In this document: positions 46,849-55,876 of the stretch, in pieces
Layout of the letters: each line of letters begins with the position of its first letter
Numbering within the stretch: the first letter of the stretch is position 1
DNA from: Brachybacterium sp. Z12
GTDB taxonomy: Bacteria; Actinomycetota; Actinomycetes; Actinomycetales; Dermabacteraceae
Assembly: GCF_014400405.1 (NCBI RefSeq)
Contig: NZ_CP060496.1
Span: 186,001-250,000 of the forward strand
Reading direction: 5' to 3'
Length of the DNA: 64,000 nucleotides
Translations under genes and position numbers: made by a program
The notes under the pieces: model-generated
The model's database searches: none
Told to the model about the DNA's origin: nothing
What the model saw: the letters and a program-made list of their open reading frames with translations, nothing else

Positions 46849-47787
46849 TCAGGGAACGATCCACCCGGCGGCCCGGAACAGCTCGTACCACTCGGGGCGG
46901 GTCAGCGGGATCTCGGAACCGGCCGCGGAGTCGGCGACGCGCTGCGGCGTGGTGGTGCCGAGCACCACCTGCATCTGCGCGGGATGGCGGGTGATCCACG
47001 CCGTCGCGATCGCCTCGGGGTGACCTCGTACTTCGCCGCGAGCCGGTCGATCACGGCGTTGAGCTCGGCGTACTCGGGATGGCCCAGGAACACGCCGTCG
47101 AAGAACTTCGCCTGGAACGGGGACCAGGCCTGGACGGTGATGTCGTGCAGGCGGCAGAAGTCGAGGATCCCGCCGCCGTCCCGCACCACGGACTGCTCGG
47201 TGCCCTGCATGTTCGCGGCCACGCCCTGGGCGATGAACGTCGAGTGCGTGATCGACAGCTGCAGCTGGTTGGCGACGATCGGCTGGTTCAGGTGCTTCTG
47301 CAGCAGCTCGATCTGGCGCGGCGTGTGGTTGGAGACGCCGAAGTGCTTCACCTTGCTTGCCGGCCGCATGCAGCTCGTCGAAGGCGCGGGCCACCTCCTC
47401 GGGCTCGACCAGCGCATCGGGGCGATGCAGCAGCAGGATGTCGAGGTAGTCAGTCTGCAGGGCCTTCAGCGAGCCCTCGACCGAGCGCACCAGATGCTCG
47501 TAGGAGTAGTCGAAGTAGGGGCCATCGGTGACGATCCCGGCCTTGGACTGGATCGTCACCTGCTCACGCTCGGAGGGGCTCAGCTGCATCGCCTCGGCGA
47601 AGCGCTCCTCGCAGCGGTGGGTGGTGCCGCCGTAGATGTCGGCGTGATCGAAGAAGTCGATGCCCGCGTCGCGCGCGGTCCGCACCAGGGTGCGGATCTC
47701 CTCATCGGACTTCTCGGCGATGCGCATCAGACCGAGCACCACGTTCGGGGCGGCGATGTCGGTGTGCGGCATGGTGAACTGCTTCAT
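46849..47787 (-). CDS. aldo/keto reductase
   Basis: About 312 residues, NADPH-dependent carbonyl reductase barrel of the YdhF/AKR11-like group. VVLGLMRIAEKSDEEIRTLVRTARDAGIDFFDHADIYGG carries the catalytic Asp and Tyr (DHADIYG), TIQSKAGI the Lys, and DYLDILLLHRPD the His. KHFGVSNHTPRQIELLQKHL and PLTRPEWYELFRAAGW end the fold. A stretch between about 47,362 (one or four extra bases, AAGCAAGG) and 47,023 (CCCC for CCCCC, EVTPEAIATAWITRHPAQ) is out of frame; both ends are in the same frame. ATG 47,787. Divergent from the MFS exporter. Substrate unknown. Confidence 0.87.
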   Translation of the reverse strand: MKQFTMPHTDIAAPNVVLGLMRIAEKSDEEIRTLVRTARDAGIDFFDHADIYGGTTHRCEERFAEAMQLSPSEREQVTIQSKAGIVTDGPYFDYSYEHLVRSVEGSLKALQTDYLDILLLHRPDALVEPEEVARAFDELHAAGKQGEALRRLQPHAAPDRAAAEAPEPADRRQPAAAVDHALDVHRPGRGREHAGHRAVRGAGRRRDPRLLPPARHHRPGLVPVPGEVLRRRVPGPSRVRRAQRRDRPARGEVRGHPEAIATAWITRHPAQMQVVLGTTTPQRVADSAAGSEIPLTRPEWYELFRAAGWIVP

Positions 47788-47885
47788 GGTGTGACCTCGG
47801 GTCGCAGGGGAGTTCAGCGGAAAGAGCGTGACAGGCCGGAGAGCCAGGTGGGACGCCGGTGCCTGCGGGACGCAACGTCTCTAGC

Positions 47886-49175
47886 ATGGCACTGGTGTCC
47901 CCGCCTTTCGCCTCCTCCCACGTACCGCCCACTCCGTCGCACCGCCAGAAGGCCGGTGCCCGGCTCACGCTGACCCTCGCCTCGCTCGCGATGATCGGGC
48001 CGTTCACGATCGATACCGTCTTCCCGGCCTTCACCCAGATCGGGGAGGAGTTCGTGGCGGATGACGTGGCCCTGCAGCAGCTGGTCTCGGCCTATCTCGC
48101 GGCCTTCGCGGTGATGTCGATCTTCCACGGCCCGCTCTCGGATGCGCTGGGCCGCAAGAAGGTCATGATCGGCGGGCTGGTCATCTACCTGATCGGGATC
48201 TTCGGCAGCGTGTTCGCGCCGAGCCTGGGCAGCCTGGTGCTGCTGCGCGTGCTGCAGGGGATGAGTGCGGGCGCCGCCACGATCGTCTCCCGCGTGGTCA
48301 TCCGGGACATGTTCGCCGGGGCGGAGGCGCAGCGGCTGATGGCCCAGGTGATGATGATCTTCTCGGTCGCTCCGGCGATCGCCCCGATCTGCGCCGGCTG
48401 GTTGCTGCTGCTGGGGGACTGGCGGTGGGTGTTCGCGGGGGTCGGCCTCTACGGGCTGGTGGTCCTGCTCCTGGCCACGCGCCTGCCGGAGACGCTCCCG
48501 CCCGAGGCCCGCACCCCCTTGCGCGTGCGCTCGCTGATGGGCTCCCTGGTGCATGTGGGCCGCTCGCCGGTGATGATGCGGATCGCCGCTGCCTCCGCCT
48601 TCGGCTTCGCCGCCCAGTTCCTGTTCGTGGTCGCATCCTCCCTGATGATGGTGAACCTGCTGGGTCTGGGTGAGCAGGACTTCTGGGTGCTGTTCCTGCC
48701 GTTGATCCTGGGCATGATGTGCGGGGCGTGGGTGGTGGGTCGCATGGCCGAGCGGATGGAGCGGGCCCGACTGATCTCCATCGGTTTCCTCGGGGCCGTG
48801 GGGGCGACCCTCCTGAACCTGGTGCTGGTCTCGATCGCCCCGCCCTTCACCGGCGGCCTGAGCTGGTCGCTGCTGCTGGCGGTGATCGGGCCGATGGCGA
48901 TCGCCTTCACGGTGGCGCTGGTGTTCGCACCGATCCAGCTCGAGGTGATGGACCTGTTCCCCCATGAGCGCGGCGCCGCGGCGTCGTTGGGCACCTTCTT
49001 CGGCCTTATCCTCAACGCCGTGCTCGCCGGGGCGGTCGCACCGCTGGTCAGCACGAGCCTTATCGCACTGGCCCTCACCGCGATGGGCTTCGCGGTGCTG
49101 GGCTGGGCGTTCTGGACCTGGCACCGACGGGCCGTGCGACCCACCTCGAGCGGGGCGGCCGCCGGCGGGCGGTGA
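47886..49175 (+). CDS. Bcr/CflA family MFS drug exporter
   Basis: Intact 429-residue 12-helix transporter. LTLTLASLAMIGPFTIDTVFPAFTQIGEEF is the family opening with the acidic D in helix 1, FHGPLSDALGRKKVMIGGLVIYLIGIFG is the MFS motif A loop, and RVLQGMSAGAATIVSRVVIRDMF is motif B with its Arg. GWRWVF-type DWRWVFAGVGLYGLVVLLLATRLPETL follows. ATG 47,886 is chosen as the first codon consistent with family length; the ribosome site is weak, and GTG 47,895 is possible. Predicted proton-driven exporter of drugs or sulfonamide-like compounds. Confidence 0.88.
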   Translation: MALVSPPFASSHVPPTPSHRQKAGARLTLTLASLAMIGPFTIDTVFPAFTQIGEEFVADDVALQQLVSAYLAAFAVMSIFHGPLSDALGRKKVMIGGLVIYLIGIFGSVFAPSLGSLVLLRVLQGMSAGAATIVSRVVIRDMFAGAEAQRLMAQVMMIFSVAPAIAPICAGWLLLLGDWRWVFAGVGLYGLVVLLLATRLPETLPPEARTPLRVRSLMGSLVHVGRSPVMMRIAAASAFGFAAQFLFVVASSLMMVNLLGLGEQDFWVLFLPLILGMMCGAWVVGRMAERMERARLISIGFLGAVGATLLNLVLVSIAPPFTGGLSWSLLLAVIGPMAIAFTVALVFAPIQLEVMDLFPHERGAAASLGTFFGLILNAVLAGAVAPLVSTSLIALALTAMGFAVLGWAFWTWHRRAVRPTSSGAAAGGR

Positions 49176-49259
49176 GCGTGCCGCGCCCTCCCCTCGAGAC
49201 CACCAAGATCCATCATTCGGTTGATCCGCTCGCGCTGCAGGTTTTCTAGAGCCGTAGAC

Positions 49260-49718
49260 ATGAAGCGACTGCTCAGCACCTCCTGCGTCTACATGATCCT
49301 CGGCCTCATCTCGGGCCTCTTCTACCGCGAGTACACCAAGGGCACCGGCAACCTCGGGGTCGACTCCCAGCTCAGCACCCTCCACACCCACTTCCTGGCC
49401 CTGGGGATGCTGATGTTCCTGATCGTCCTGGGCCTGGATGCGATCTTCTCCCTCTCCGGGCGCCGCTCCTTCACCGTCTTCTACTGGACCTACAACATCG
49501 GGCTGCTGGTCACCGTGGCCATGCAGGCCGTGCGCGGCATCCTCACCCTCGACGGCCAGGACCCGGCGACCACCACCGCCGCGATCCCCGGCATCGCGGG
49601 CCTGGGCCACATGATCCTGACCGTGGGCCTAGTCGCACTGTTCGTCGCCCTGCGCCGGCCTCAAGGAGCGTTCCGCCGCTCTCACCACGACCGTCGAGAA
49701 GAACCCCTCACCGACTGA
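49260..49718 (+). CDS. DUF2871 membrane protein
   Basis: About 152 residues, with four hydrophobic segments and the family pattern MKRLLSTSCVYMILGLISGLFYREYTK, LSTLHTHFLALGMLMFLIVLGLDAIF and FYWTYNIGLLVTVAMQAVRGIL. The conserved His in LHTHFLALG and Arg in FYREYTK are kept. Function unknown; related to small haem-protein-like four-helix bundles only by general look. After FVALRR near 49,655 the tail (PQGAFRRSHHDRREEPLTD) looks out of register. RLKERSAALTTTVEKNPSPTEG in the next frame is more natural, so an indel is likely there and the true end would move downstream of 49,718. Confidence 0.8.
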   Translation: MKRLLSTSCVYMILGLISGLFYREYTKGTGNLGVDSQLSTLHTHFLALGMLMFLIVLGLDAIFSLSGRRSFTVFYWTYNIGLLVTVAMQAVRGILTLDGQDPATTTAAIPGIAGLGHMILTVGLVALFVALRRPQGAFRRSHHDRREEPLTD

Positions 49719-49938
49719 GGGTCACCCCGGCCCGGCGGCTTCACCGTCGCGCGTCCACTGGCGTCCGGTGTGCAGGCTCCGCTCTCCACGGCGATGTCTG
49801 CTTGCCGGACGCCAGCGGTGACGTGTGGGCAGGTAGAGTCCGAGGCGAAGACCGGTGCCTCGGGCGCGCGATCCTCGTCGGCCCGACGGGCACCGCCTGG
49901 CACGCTCCCACGAAGTCGACGACGATGACGGAGGATCC

Positions 49939-50930
49939 ATGAACGACACCCCCACCTCTCCCAACGCCCCCGACCGCAACCTCGCCCTCGAACTGGTCCG
50001 CGTCACCGAAGCGGCCGCCATCGCCGGCGGGCGCTGGGTCGGCGCGGGGACAAGAACCGGGCCGACGGCGCAGCGGTCGACGCGATGCGCTCCTTCATGG
50101 ACACCGTGCAGATGAACGGCACCGTCGTCATCGGCGAGGGGGAGAAGGACGAGGCACCGATGCTGTTCAACGGCGAGTCCGTGGGCGATGGCCGCGGGCC
50201 CGACGTCGACGTCGCGGTGGACCCGATCGACGGCACCCGCCTGACCGCGCTGGGCTACAACAATGCCTTGGCCGTCTTCGCCGTCGCGGAGAAGGGGAGC
50301 ATGTACGACCCCTCCGCCGTGTTCTACATGGACAAGATGGTGGTGGGGCCCGAGGCTGCTGACTTCGTGGACCTCCGCCTGCCGGTCGAGCAGAACATCA
50401 AGCTGGTCGCCAAGGCGCTGGACAAGCCCGTCAGCCAGGTCACCGTGTGCGTGCTCGAGAGGCCTCGCCACGAGCCGCTGGTCGAGCAGATCCGCGCGGC
50501 AGGGGCGCGCGTCAAATTCATCATGGACGGTGACGTGGCCGGCGCGATCGCCGCCGCCCGCGGCGCCGGGGTGGACATGCTGCTGGGCTCCGGCGGCACC
50601 CCCGAGGGCATCATCGCCGCCTGCGCCATCAAGGCCACCGGCGGCATGATCCAGGGCCGGCTCGCGCCGGTCGACGATGCCGAGAAGCAGAAGGCGATCG
50701 ACGCCGGCCACGACCTCGACCGGGTGCTCACCACCAATGACCTGGTCGCGACCGACAACTGCTACTTCGCCGCCACCGGCATCACCGATGGCGACCTGCT
50801 GCGCGGGGTGCGCTACCGCAGCGACCGCATCATCACCGAATCGATCGTGATGCGCTCGACCTCCGGCACCGTGCGCATCGTCGAGGCCGAGCACCGTGCG
50901 GAGAAGTGGGGACGCTGGCTCGAGGACTGA
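49939..50930 (+). CDS. glpX: class II fructose-1,6-bisphosphatase
   Basis: About 331 residues, GlpX-type FBPase of gluconeogenesis, the form used by actinobacteria. [45 protein letters not shown] (metal-binding Glu), [17 protein letters not shown] (DPIDGT catalytic motif), [26 protein letters not shown] and [20 protein letters not shown] are all present. The frame breaks near 50,047, where GGGG should be GGGGG ([19 protein letters not shown]). GGAGGATCC precedes ATG 49,939. The 220-bp gap before it holds no gene. Confidence 0.95.
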
Positions 50931-50993
50931 GCAGGCGACCGCTCGGTCACTACCTGTGAGTCGCCTTGCAGTTGGAGTCATCGTGACAATCAG

Positions 50994-51012
50994 TGTGCCT
51001 AATCTGGGCACA
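50994..51012. promoter_or_regulatory. inverted repeat over the Nudix start codon
   Basis: TGTGCC (50,994-50,999) and GGCACA (51,007-51,012) are 6-bp arms with a 7-nt spacer, the second arm ending on the A of the start codon. Likely an operator, perhaps for the encoded NrtR-like protein itself. Confidence 0.4.
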
Positions 51013-51700
51013 TGGCATCCTCCGCATCCGAGATCCACGTCGCCGTCGACCTCACCGTCCTGACCCTCCGGGACGGCGCGCTGAACGTCCTGCTGATCCA
51101 GCGGGACGATGAACCGCACCGCGGCGCCTGGGCGCTGCCCGGTGGCTTCATCGAACTCGGGGAGGACCTCGATGCAGCCGCTTACCGGGTGCTGGCCGAT
51201 GAGGCCTCGCTCGGCAGCGGCGCCGTCCACCTCGAGCAGGTGCGGACCTTCGGCACCCCGGCCGCGACCCGCGCGGCCACGTGGTCTCGGTGTCCTTCAT
51301 GGCCCTCGGCGCGAACCTCCCGGACCCCCGCCGCGGTGACGACGTCGCGGACGCCCGCTGGTGGGCGCTCGAGGACCTCGGCGAGATCCCGCTCGCCTTC
51401 GACCACGCCCAGGTGCTCGACTGCTCGATCGAGCGCGCCCGCAGCAAGCTCGAGTACACGACCCTCGCCGTGACCTTCCTGCCCGAGGAGTTCACCGTCT
51501 CGCAGCTGCGCGGCGTCTACGAGAGCGTATGGGGCACCACCCTCGACGCCGGCAACTTCCATCGCAAGGCCACCCGCAGCGAGGGCTTCCTCGACGAGCT
51601 CGACCGGCACGCCGCCCCCACCGGCGGTCGCCCGGCCCGCCTCTACCGCGCCGGGCAGGGCACCTCCCTGATGCCCCCGCTGCTGCGCTCCGGCGACTGA
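51012..51700 (+). CDS. Nudix/NrtR-like regulator
   Basis: About 230 residues in the NrtR layout: an N-terminal Nudix-like domain (VAVDLTVLTLRDGALNVLLIQRDDEPHRGAWALPGGFIELGEDLDAAAYRVLADE) and a C-terminal winged helix (EYTTLAVTFLPEEFTVSQLRGVYESVWGTTLDAGNFHRKA). The Nudix box keeps the GxxxxxE start but its REUxEE part is RVLADE, so hydrolysis is probably weak or lost, as in the NrtR regulators of NAD metabolism that sense ADP-ribose. The frame breaks near 51,268 with one G missing (GTPGRDPRGHVVSVSFMALG). It has an inverted repeat on its own start, and no NAD gene is adjacent. Confidence 0.83.
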
Positions 51701-51883
51701 GACCCGCTCTCTTGCGAGTGGCGCCTCCCTCCCCCGCCAGCGAGGCAGAGCCGGGGGAACAGGGCAGGTATCTGCCCAACTCCGCATCACTCGGCCGCAA
51801 CTTGCTCCGCCCAGCCGTGGGCAGCTGATCCTGTCCCGTGCGTCTCCCGCCCGGGGCCACGGGCGCCATGGCAGGATCATCGC

Positions 51884-53086
51884 GTGACCGATGACGCCAC
51901 CGCCCGCCAGGATCTCCTCGCCGCGGATCCCGCCCACGCCTATGCCGCGCACCGCGAACGAGTCCACGCCCTCGCCCGCGCGATCCACGCCGATCCCGAG
52001 ATCGCCTTCGAGGAGCAGCGCGCCCACGACCGCTGCGCCGACCTCCTCGAAGAGGCCGGCTTCACGCTCGAGCGCGGCATCGCCGAGCTGCCCACCGCCT
52101 TCCGCGCCACCCTCGGCACCGGCTCCCTGGTGGCCTCGCTGTGCGTCGAGTACGACGCCCTGCCCGAGATCGGTCACGGCTGCGGGCACAACCTCATCGC
52201 CGGCGCCTCCGTCGGCGCGGCCCTCGCCCTCGCCGAGGTGGTGGACGAGCTCGACGTGACGCTGCAGGTGATCGGCACGCCCGCCGAGGAGCACGGCGGC
52301 GGCAAGCAGCTGCTCATCGAGCGCGGCATCTTCGACGGCGTGCACCTGTCGCTGATGAGCCACCCCACCCCGCACACCGACACCTATGACGTGCTCGGAT
52401 CGACCAGCCAGGCCGTGGGCCGCTGGCGTGCCACCTACACCGGGCGCGGCGCGCACGCCGCCGCCAACCCCACCGACGGCATCAACGCCAACGATGCCGC
52501 CGTGATCGCGCAGGTCGCGGCCGGGATGCTGCGCCAGCGGGTCAAGGATGGCCAGCGCCTGGCCCTGGTCCCGCAGCAGTCGGGCGTCACCAACATCGTC
52601 CCCGAGACCGCCGTGATCGACCTCGAGTGCCGGGCCCTGACGATGCCCGAGTTCGAGCAGCTGCGCGACCGGCTGTTCGCCTGCCTCGAGGCCGGGGCCC
52701 TCGCCACCGGCGCCACCCTCGGAATCGAGCAGACCGAACCCGTCTACGAGCCGCTGCAGCAGGACGAGGTGCTGGGCGCCGCTTGGAACGCGGCTATGCA
52801 GCGCCTGGGTCGGCCTCTGAATGGCTCGCTCGGGATCATGGCCGCCTCCACCGACATGGGCAACGTGACCCAGCGGGTTCCCGGGCTGCATCCCTTCGTC
52901 GGCATCACCGGCGCCGGGGGAGCGCTGCACACCCGCGAGTTCGCGACCCACGCCGCCTCCGAGCAGGGGTATCGCTTGATGGACGACGCCGCGGTCGCGA
53001 TGGCCTGGGTGATCCGTGACGTCGCCACCACTCCGGGATCTCGCGCCGGGATCCTGGACCGTGCCGCGCAGCTCGCCCAGGCGTGA
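51884..53086 (+). CDS. M20 family amidohydrolase/metallopeptidase
   Basis: Intact 400-residue protein of the M20D type (aminobenzoyl-glutamate or N-acyl amino acid hydrolase-like). LARAIHADPEIAFEEQRAHDRCADLLEEAGF opens the fold; CVEYDALPEIGHGCGHNLIAGASVGAALAL carries metal ligands; GTPAEEHGGGKQLLIERGIFDGVHLSLMSHP carries the catalytic and metal Glu. The dimerisation domain contains YTGRGAHAAANPTDGINANDAAV. GTG 51,884 has AGGA upstream. Cytosolic, single gene. The exact amide substrate cannot be told. Confidence 0.9.
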   Translation: MTDDATARQDLLAADPAHAYAAHRERVHALARAIHADPEIAFEEQRAHDRCADLLEEAGFTLERGIAELPTAFRATLGTGSLVASLCVEYDALPEIGHGCGHNLIAGASVGAALALAEVVDELDVTLQVIGTPAEEHGGGKQLLIERGIFDGVHLSLMSHPTPHTDTYDVLGSTSQAVGRWRATYTGRGAHAAANPTDGINANDAAVIAQVAAGMLRQRVKDGQRLALVPQQSGVTNIVPETAVIDLECRALTMPEFEQLRDRLFACLEAGALATGATLGIEQTEPVYEPLQQDEVLGAAWNAAMQRLGRPLNGSLGIMAASTDMGNVTQRVPGLHPFVGITGAGGALHTREFATHAASEQGYRLMDDAAVAMAWVIRDVATTPGSRAGILDRAAQLAQA

Positions 53087-53211
53087 GCGGGCTCGGTGAC
53101 AGGGCGGTGGGCTGAGCTCATCGCCCTGGGCCGTCCCCGGGGCGCTGCGCCGCGACTCCTCCTCAGCGAGCGCTCCGAGGGCCCATGAGCCACCCCACAT
53201 CCCCATTGATT

Positions 53212-53229
53212 GAAAGTTCTACCAACTTC
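53212..53229. promoter_or_regulatory. inverted repeat operator upstream of VOC dioxygenase
   Basis: GAAAGTTCTACCAACTTC: perfect AAGTT/AACTT arms around CTACC, 42 bp before the start at 53,271. Looks like a MarR- or thiol-stress-type operator rather than the xylan GAAA-TTTC motif; no regulator gene is adjacent. Confidence 0.45.
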
Positions 53230-53270
53230 GGGGATGATGGACTCATCAGCCGCCGCTCGAAAGGATCGCC

Positions 53271-54217
53271 ATGACCTCCTCACCCCTCACCGCGCCCGGG
53301 GCAGCCGCAATCGGCGAGCAGCACCTCTCCGGCGACCTCGCGATGGACGCCGTCACCCTGCGCGCGTCGGCGACCTCGAGCTGATGAGCTCCTACTACGA
53401 GAACGCCCTCGCCCTGACCCCGATCGAGGAGAAGGCGCGTGCGGGAGGAGAGGTCCACCGTGTCCTCGGCCGCGCCGGCATCCCCTTCGTGCGACTCGTG
53501 GCCACCCCCGGTCTGCCTGCCGTGGACCCCGGCCAGGCCGGGCTGTTCCATACCGCCTTCCTCTTTGAGGATCAGGCCGCGCTCGCCGGTACCGTGCTGC
53601 GCGCCGCCCAGGATCCCCGCTCCCGCTTCGTCGGCACCGGCGACCACCTCGTCTCCGAGGCCTTCTACTTCGCCGACCCCGAGGGCAACGGCATCGAGCT
53701 GTACTGGGACCGCCCCCGCGACCAGTGGCAGTGGAAGGACGGCGAGATCGCCATGGACTCCCTGTTCATCGACCCGAACAAGTACCTCGGCGAGCACCTC
53801 ACCGAGGCCGTCCAGACCGATCCCGGCCTCCGCCCCGGCATCGTCGGCCACGTGCACCTGCAGGTCGGGGACGTCGACGTCGCCCGTCAGTTCTACATCG
53901 ACACCCTCGGCTTCGAGGTCACCGCGGGCAACCACCCCGGCGCCCTCTTCGCCGCGGCCGGCGGCTACCACCACCATGTCGCGATGAACACCTGGAACAG
54001 CCGCGGCGCCGGCCCCCGCGCCGCCGGCCTGGGACTGGCGGACGTCGCCATCACCCTCCCCGCACGGGAAGACCTCGATGCGCTCACCGAGCGCCTGACG
54101 AAGGCCGGCCTCGATTTCGTCGACGAGGGCCGCGCCGTCACCGTCGAGGACCCCTGGGGCACCCCGGTCACCCTCAGCCTGCCGGGCACCAGCACCGAGG
54201 AGCTCCTGGCCCGCTGA
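53271..54217 (+). CDS. VOC family ring-cleavage dioxygenase (CatE-like)
   Basis: About 315 residues with two vicinal-oxygen-chelate modules. Module 1 has VTLRVGDLELMSSYYENALALTPIE and HTAFLF (metal His), then EAFYFADPEGNGIELYWDRPRDQW with a conserved Glu. Module 2 has GHVHLQVGDVDVARQFYIDTLGFEVT and YHHHVAMNTWNSRGAG. This is the CatE/catechol-2,3-dioxygenase-like layout common in actinobacteria and Bacillus. The frame breaks near 53,360 (CGCGCG with one base missing or two extra). ATG 53,271 follows GAAAGGATCGCC. Substrate (catechol or hydroquinone derivatives) inferred from family. Confidence 0.87.
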
Positions 54218-54242
54218 CCCCCACTGACCGCCGCTGGGCGGC

Positions 54243-54281
54243 ACGAGCCCGGGCGCGCCCTGTCGGTGCGTCCGGGCTCGT
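54243..54281 (+). terminator. hairpin terminator after VOC dioxygenase
   Basis: ACGAGCCCGG pairs with CCGGGCTCGT (10 bp, 19-nt loop), followed by TCTCGTCGT. The stretch from here to 54,588 holds no gene I can support. Confidence 0.6.
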
Positions 54282-54588
54282 TCTCGTCGTGACGGGGCAG
54301 CTGGTCGACGGCGCTCTCGCCCTCCGCTCGCCGGTCAGAAGTGAGGAAGGGGCGGCGGACCGTTCGGCGAGGCGGGGCGTGCAGGAAGGGATGTGCGGGG
54401 AGAGGTGTCGATGCGCGACGCTCCCGAAGTTGCGTATCCGCAATTCCTTGAGCCCCGCGAACGCGCCCTCCCTGTGCTCACACGGCCCGACCGGAGATTC
54501 TGGGCATCGCGGACGCTCTCGATGCTGCCCGCCCATGTGGTGTCGTGGCGTGCTGTGGCCGACGGGCACTGCCCTGCAATCGTGCGTT

Positions 54589-54816
54589 CTAGTCGCAGCT
54601 GCCGTCCGTCGCGCAGGCCGTCCCACCCTCGATCGTGCCGCCCAGCAGGGAGGTGAGCGAGGCCAGCGGGGTGGGGAGGTCGACCCGCCCGGCGGGTGCC
54701 GCCTCTGCTGCGTCGGCTGATGCCGCGCCCTCTGCGCCCGTCGGCGCCATGGCGCCACCCGCCATGGCGCCGATGCTGTCAGCGACGCCGTCGGCGCCGT
54801 GCTGTGCGCCGCTCAT
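54589..54816 (-). CDS. 75-residue peptide coupled to DsbA-like oxidoreductase
   Basis: Unrecognised small protein. The first 45 residues are Ala/Gly-rich (MSGAQHGADGVADSIGAMAG...), then RVDLPTPLASLTSLLGGTIE, ending GGTACATDGSCD with only two Cys, three residues from the terminus and five apart. ATG 54,816 overlaps the stop of the DsbA-like gene by four bases (ATGA), so it is translationally coupled. A leader-like part, a GG before a short Cys/Thr/Ser-rich tail and a thiol oxidoreductase partner recall ribosomally made peptides, but no modification enzyme is adjacent. It may instead be a small substrate or partner of the oxidoreductase. Coding status is likely from overlap and start; function unknown. 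Confidence 0.55.
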   Translation of the reverse strand: MSGAQHGADGVADSIGAMAGGAMAPTGAEGAASADAAEAAPAGRVDLPTPLASLTSLLGGTIEGGTACATDGSCD

Positions 54817-55525
54817 GACTCGGCCCGCTCGGCCCGGGCCTCGTCCGCGATCTGTCGCAGCGCCTGCCGGAAAGACTCCAGGGGAGCGCGCCGGGGGCGG
54901 TGTACTTGTCGTTGAACAGGAAGAACGGCACCCCGCGGGCGCCCATCGCGGCGGCCTCGCGCACGTCCTGCTCGACCTGCGCATCGTGGGTGTCGCCCGC
55001 GTGGGCGGCGCGTGCCACCGACTCCTCGAGGCCGGACTCCACCGCGCGGGCGATCACCACCTCGGTCTCGAAGGGGTTCACGGTCCCGGTGAAGTAGCCG
55101 CGCTGCAGCTGCAGGAAGAACTCCGTCGCCGCATCGATGCCGCGGGCCTCGCCGACGGCCTGCATCACCCGGTGCACCGCACGGGTGTTGGCCATCGGAC
55201 GCCCGATGACGTACTCGCGGCCCATCTCCTGCGCCATCTGCTGGATCTGCGACTCCATCTCGTGGACCTTCGCTTCCGGCATGCCCTTGGCCTCGACCAG
55301 GTGGGCGACGCTGTCCTTCACGCTGTCGGTGGGGGAGGTGGGATCCAGCTCGAAGGAGTGAGCGCGCAGATGGACCTGACCGGTCAGCCCCTCCGCCTCG
55401 ATCGCGTCGATCAGGCGGGACTCGCCGATGTAGCACCAGGGGCACACCACATCCGTCCAGATGTCGACCGTGATCAGCGGTGCTGCGGGATCGCTCGGCG
55501 CGGCAGGGCCCGGGGCCTGGGTCAT
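54813..55525 (-). CDS. DsbA family oxidoreductase (FrnE-like)
   Basis: About 237 residues, cytosolic thioredoxin-fold protein with inserted helical domain. VDIWTDVVCPWCYIGESRLIDAI holds the CPWC active site after the first strand; HSFELDPTSPTDS, GMPEAKVHEMESQIQQMAQEMG, NTRAVHRVMQAVGEARG and GARGVPFFLFNDKYTAPGA (cis-Pro VPFF) are typical of FrnE. The frame breaks near 54,885 (CCCC for CCCCC in the coding strand); LESFRQALRQIADEARAE then completes the last helix. ATG 55,525 has GGAGG six bases upstream. FrnE-type proteins act in thiol-disulfide exchange and oxidative stress. The 75-residue peptide gene overlaps its stop. Confidence 0.87.
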
Positions 55526-55612
55526 CGTGGTCCTCCATCGGTGGGTGGGCGCCGACGGCACCCCTCGGTATCATTGAAAACTGTACTGCGGAGGTGCTGG
55601 GAGGGGTCGCGC

Positions 55613-55876
55613 GTGAGCGATGTTCTGCTGATGGCGCAGGCTGAGGAAGTCCTCCACATCGTCTCACCGGCAGTTCACCCGCTCCGCGCAGGATGGGACT
55701 CCCGGACGGTGTCAGACTGGAGCGGTCCCCGCCCTGCGCCCCGTTCCGGGCGCCGCTTCTCCGACGTCCTCAGGACCGCCATGACCACCATGAACCACTC
55801 TGCCGGGCATCTCGGCGCCGCACCTTCCGCGACGCTCCGAGCTGCCCTGCGACGCCAGGAGGAGCAGAGCGCATGA
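55613..55876 (+). CDS. small hypothetical protein coupled to ABC exporter homologue
   Basis: 87 residues, not recognised: MSDVLLMAQAEEVLHIVSPAVHPLRAGW, then a basic Ser/Arg/Pro-rich middle (WSGPRPAPRSGRRFSDVLRT) and TLRAALRRQEEQSA. GTG 55,613 has GGGAGGGG six bases upstream, and the stop overlaps the ATG of the ABC gene by four bases (ATGA), the main evidence that it is real. No membrane helix or signal. It may be a regulatory or assembly partner of the exporter homologue. Confidence 0.5.
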   Translation: MSDVLLMAQAEEVLHIVSPAVHPLRAGWDSRTVSDWSGPRPAPRSGRRFSDVLRTAMTTMNHSAGHLGAAPSATLRAALRRQEEQSA

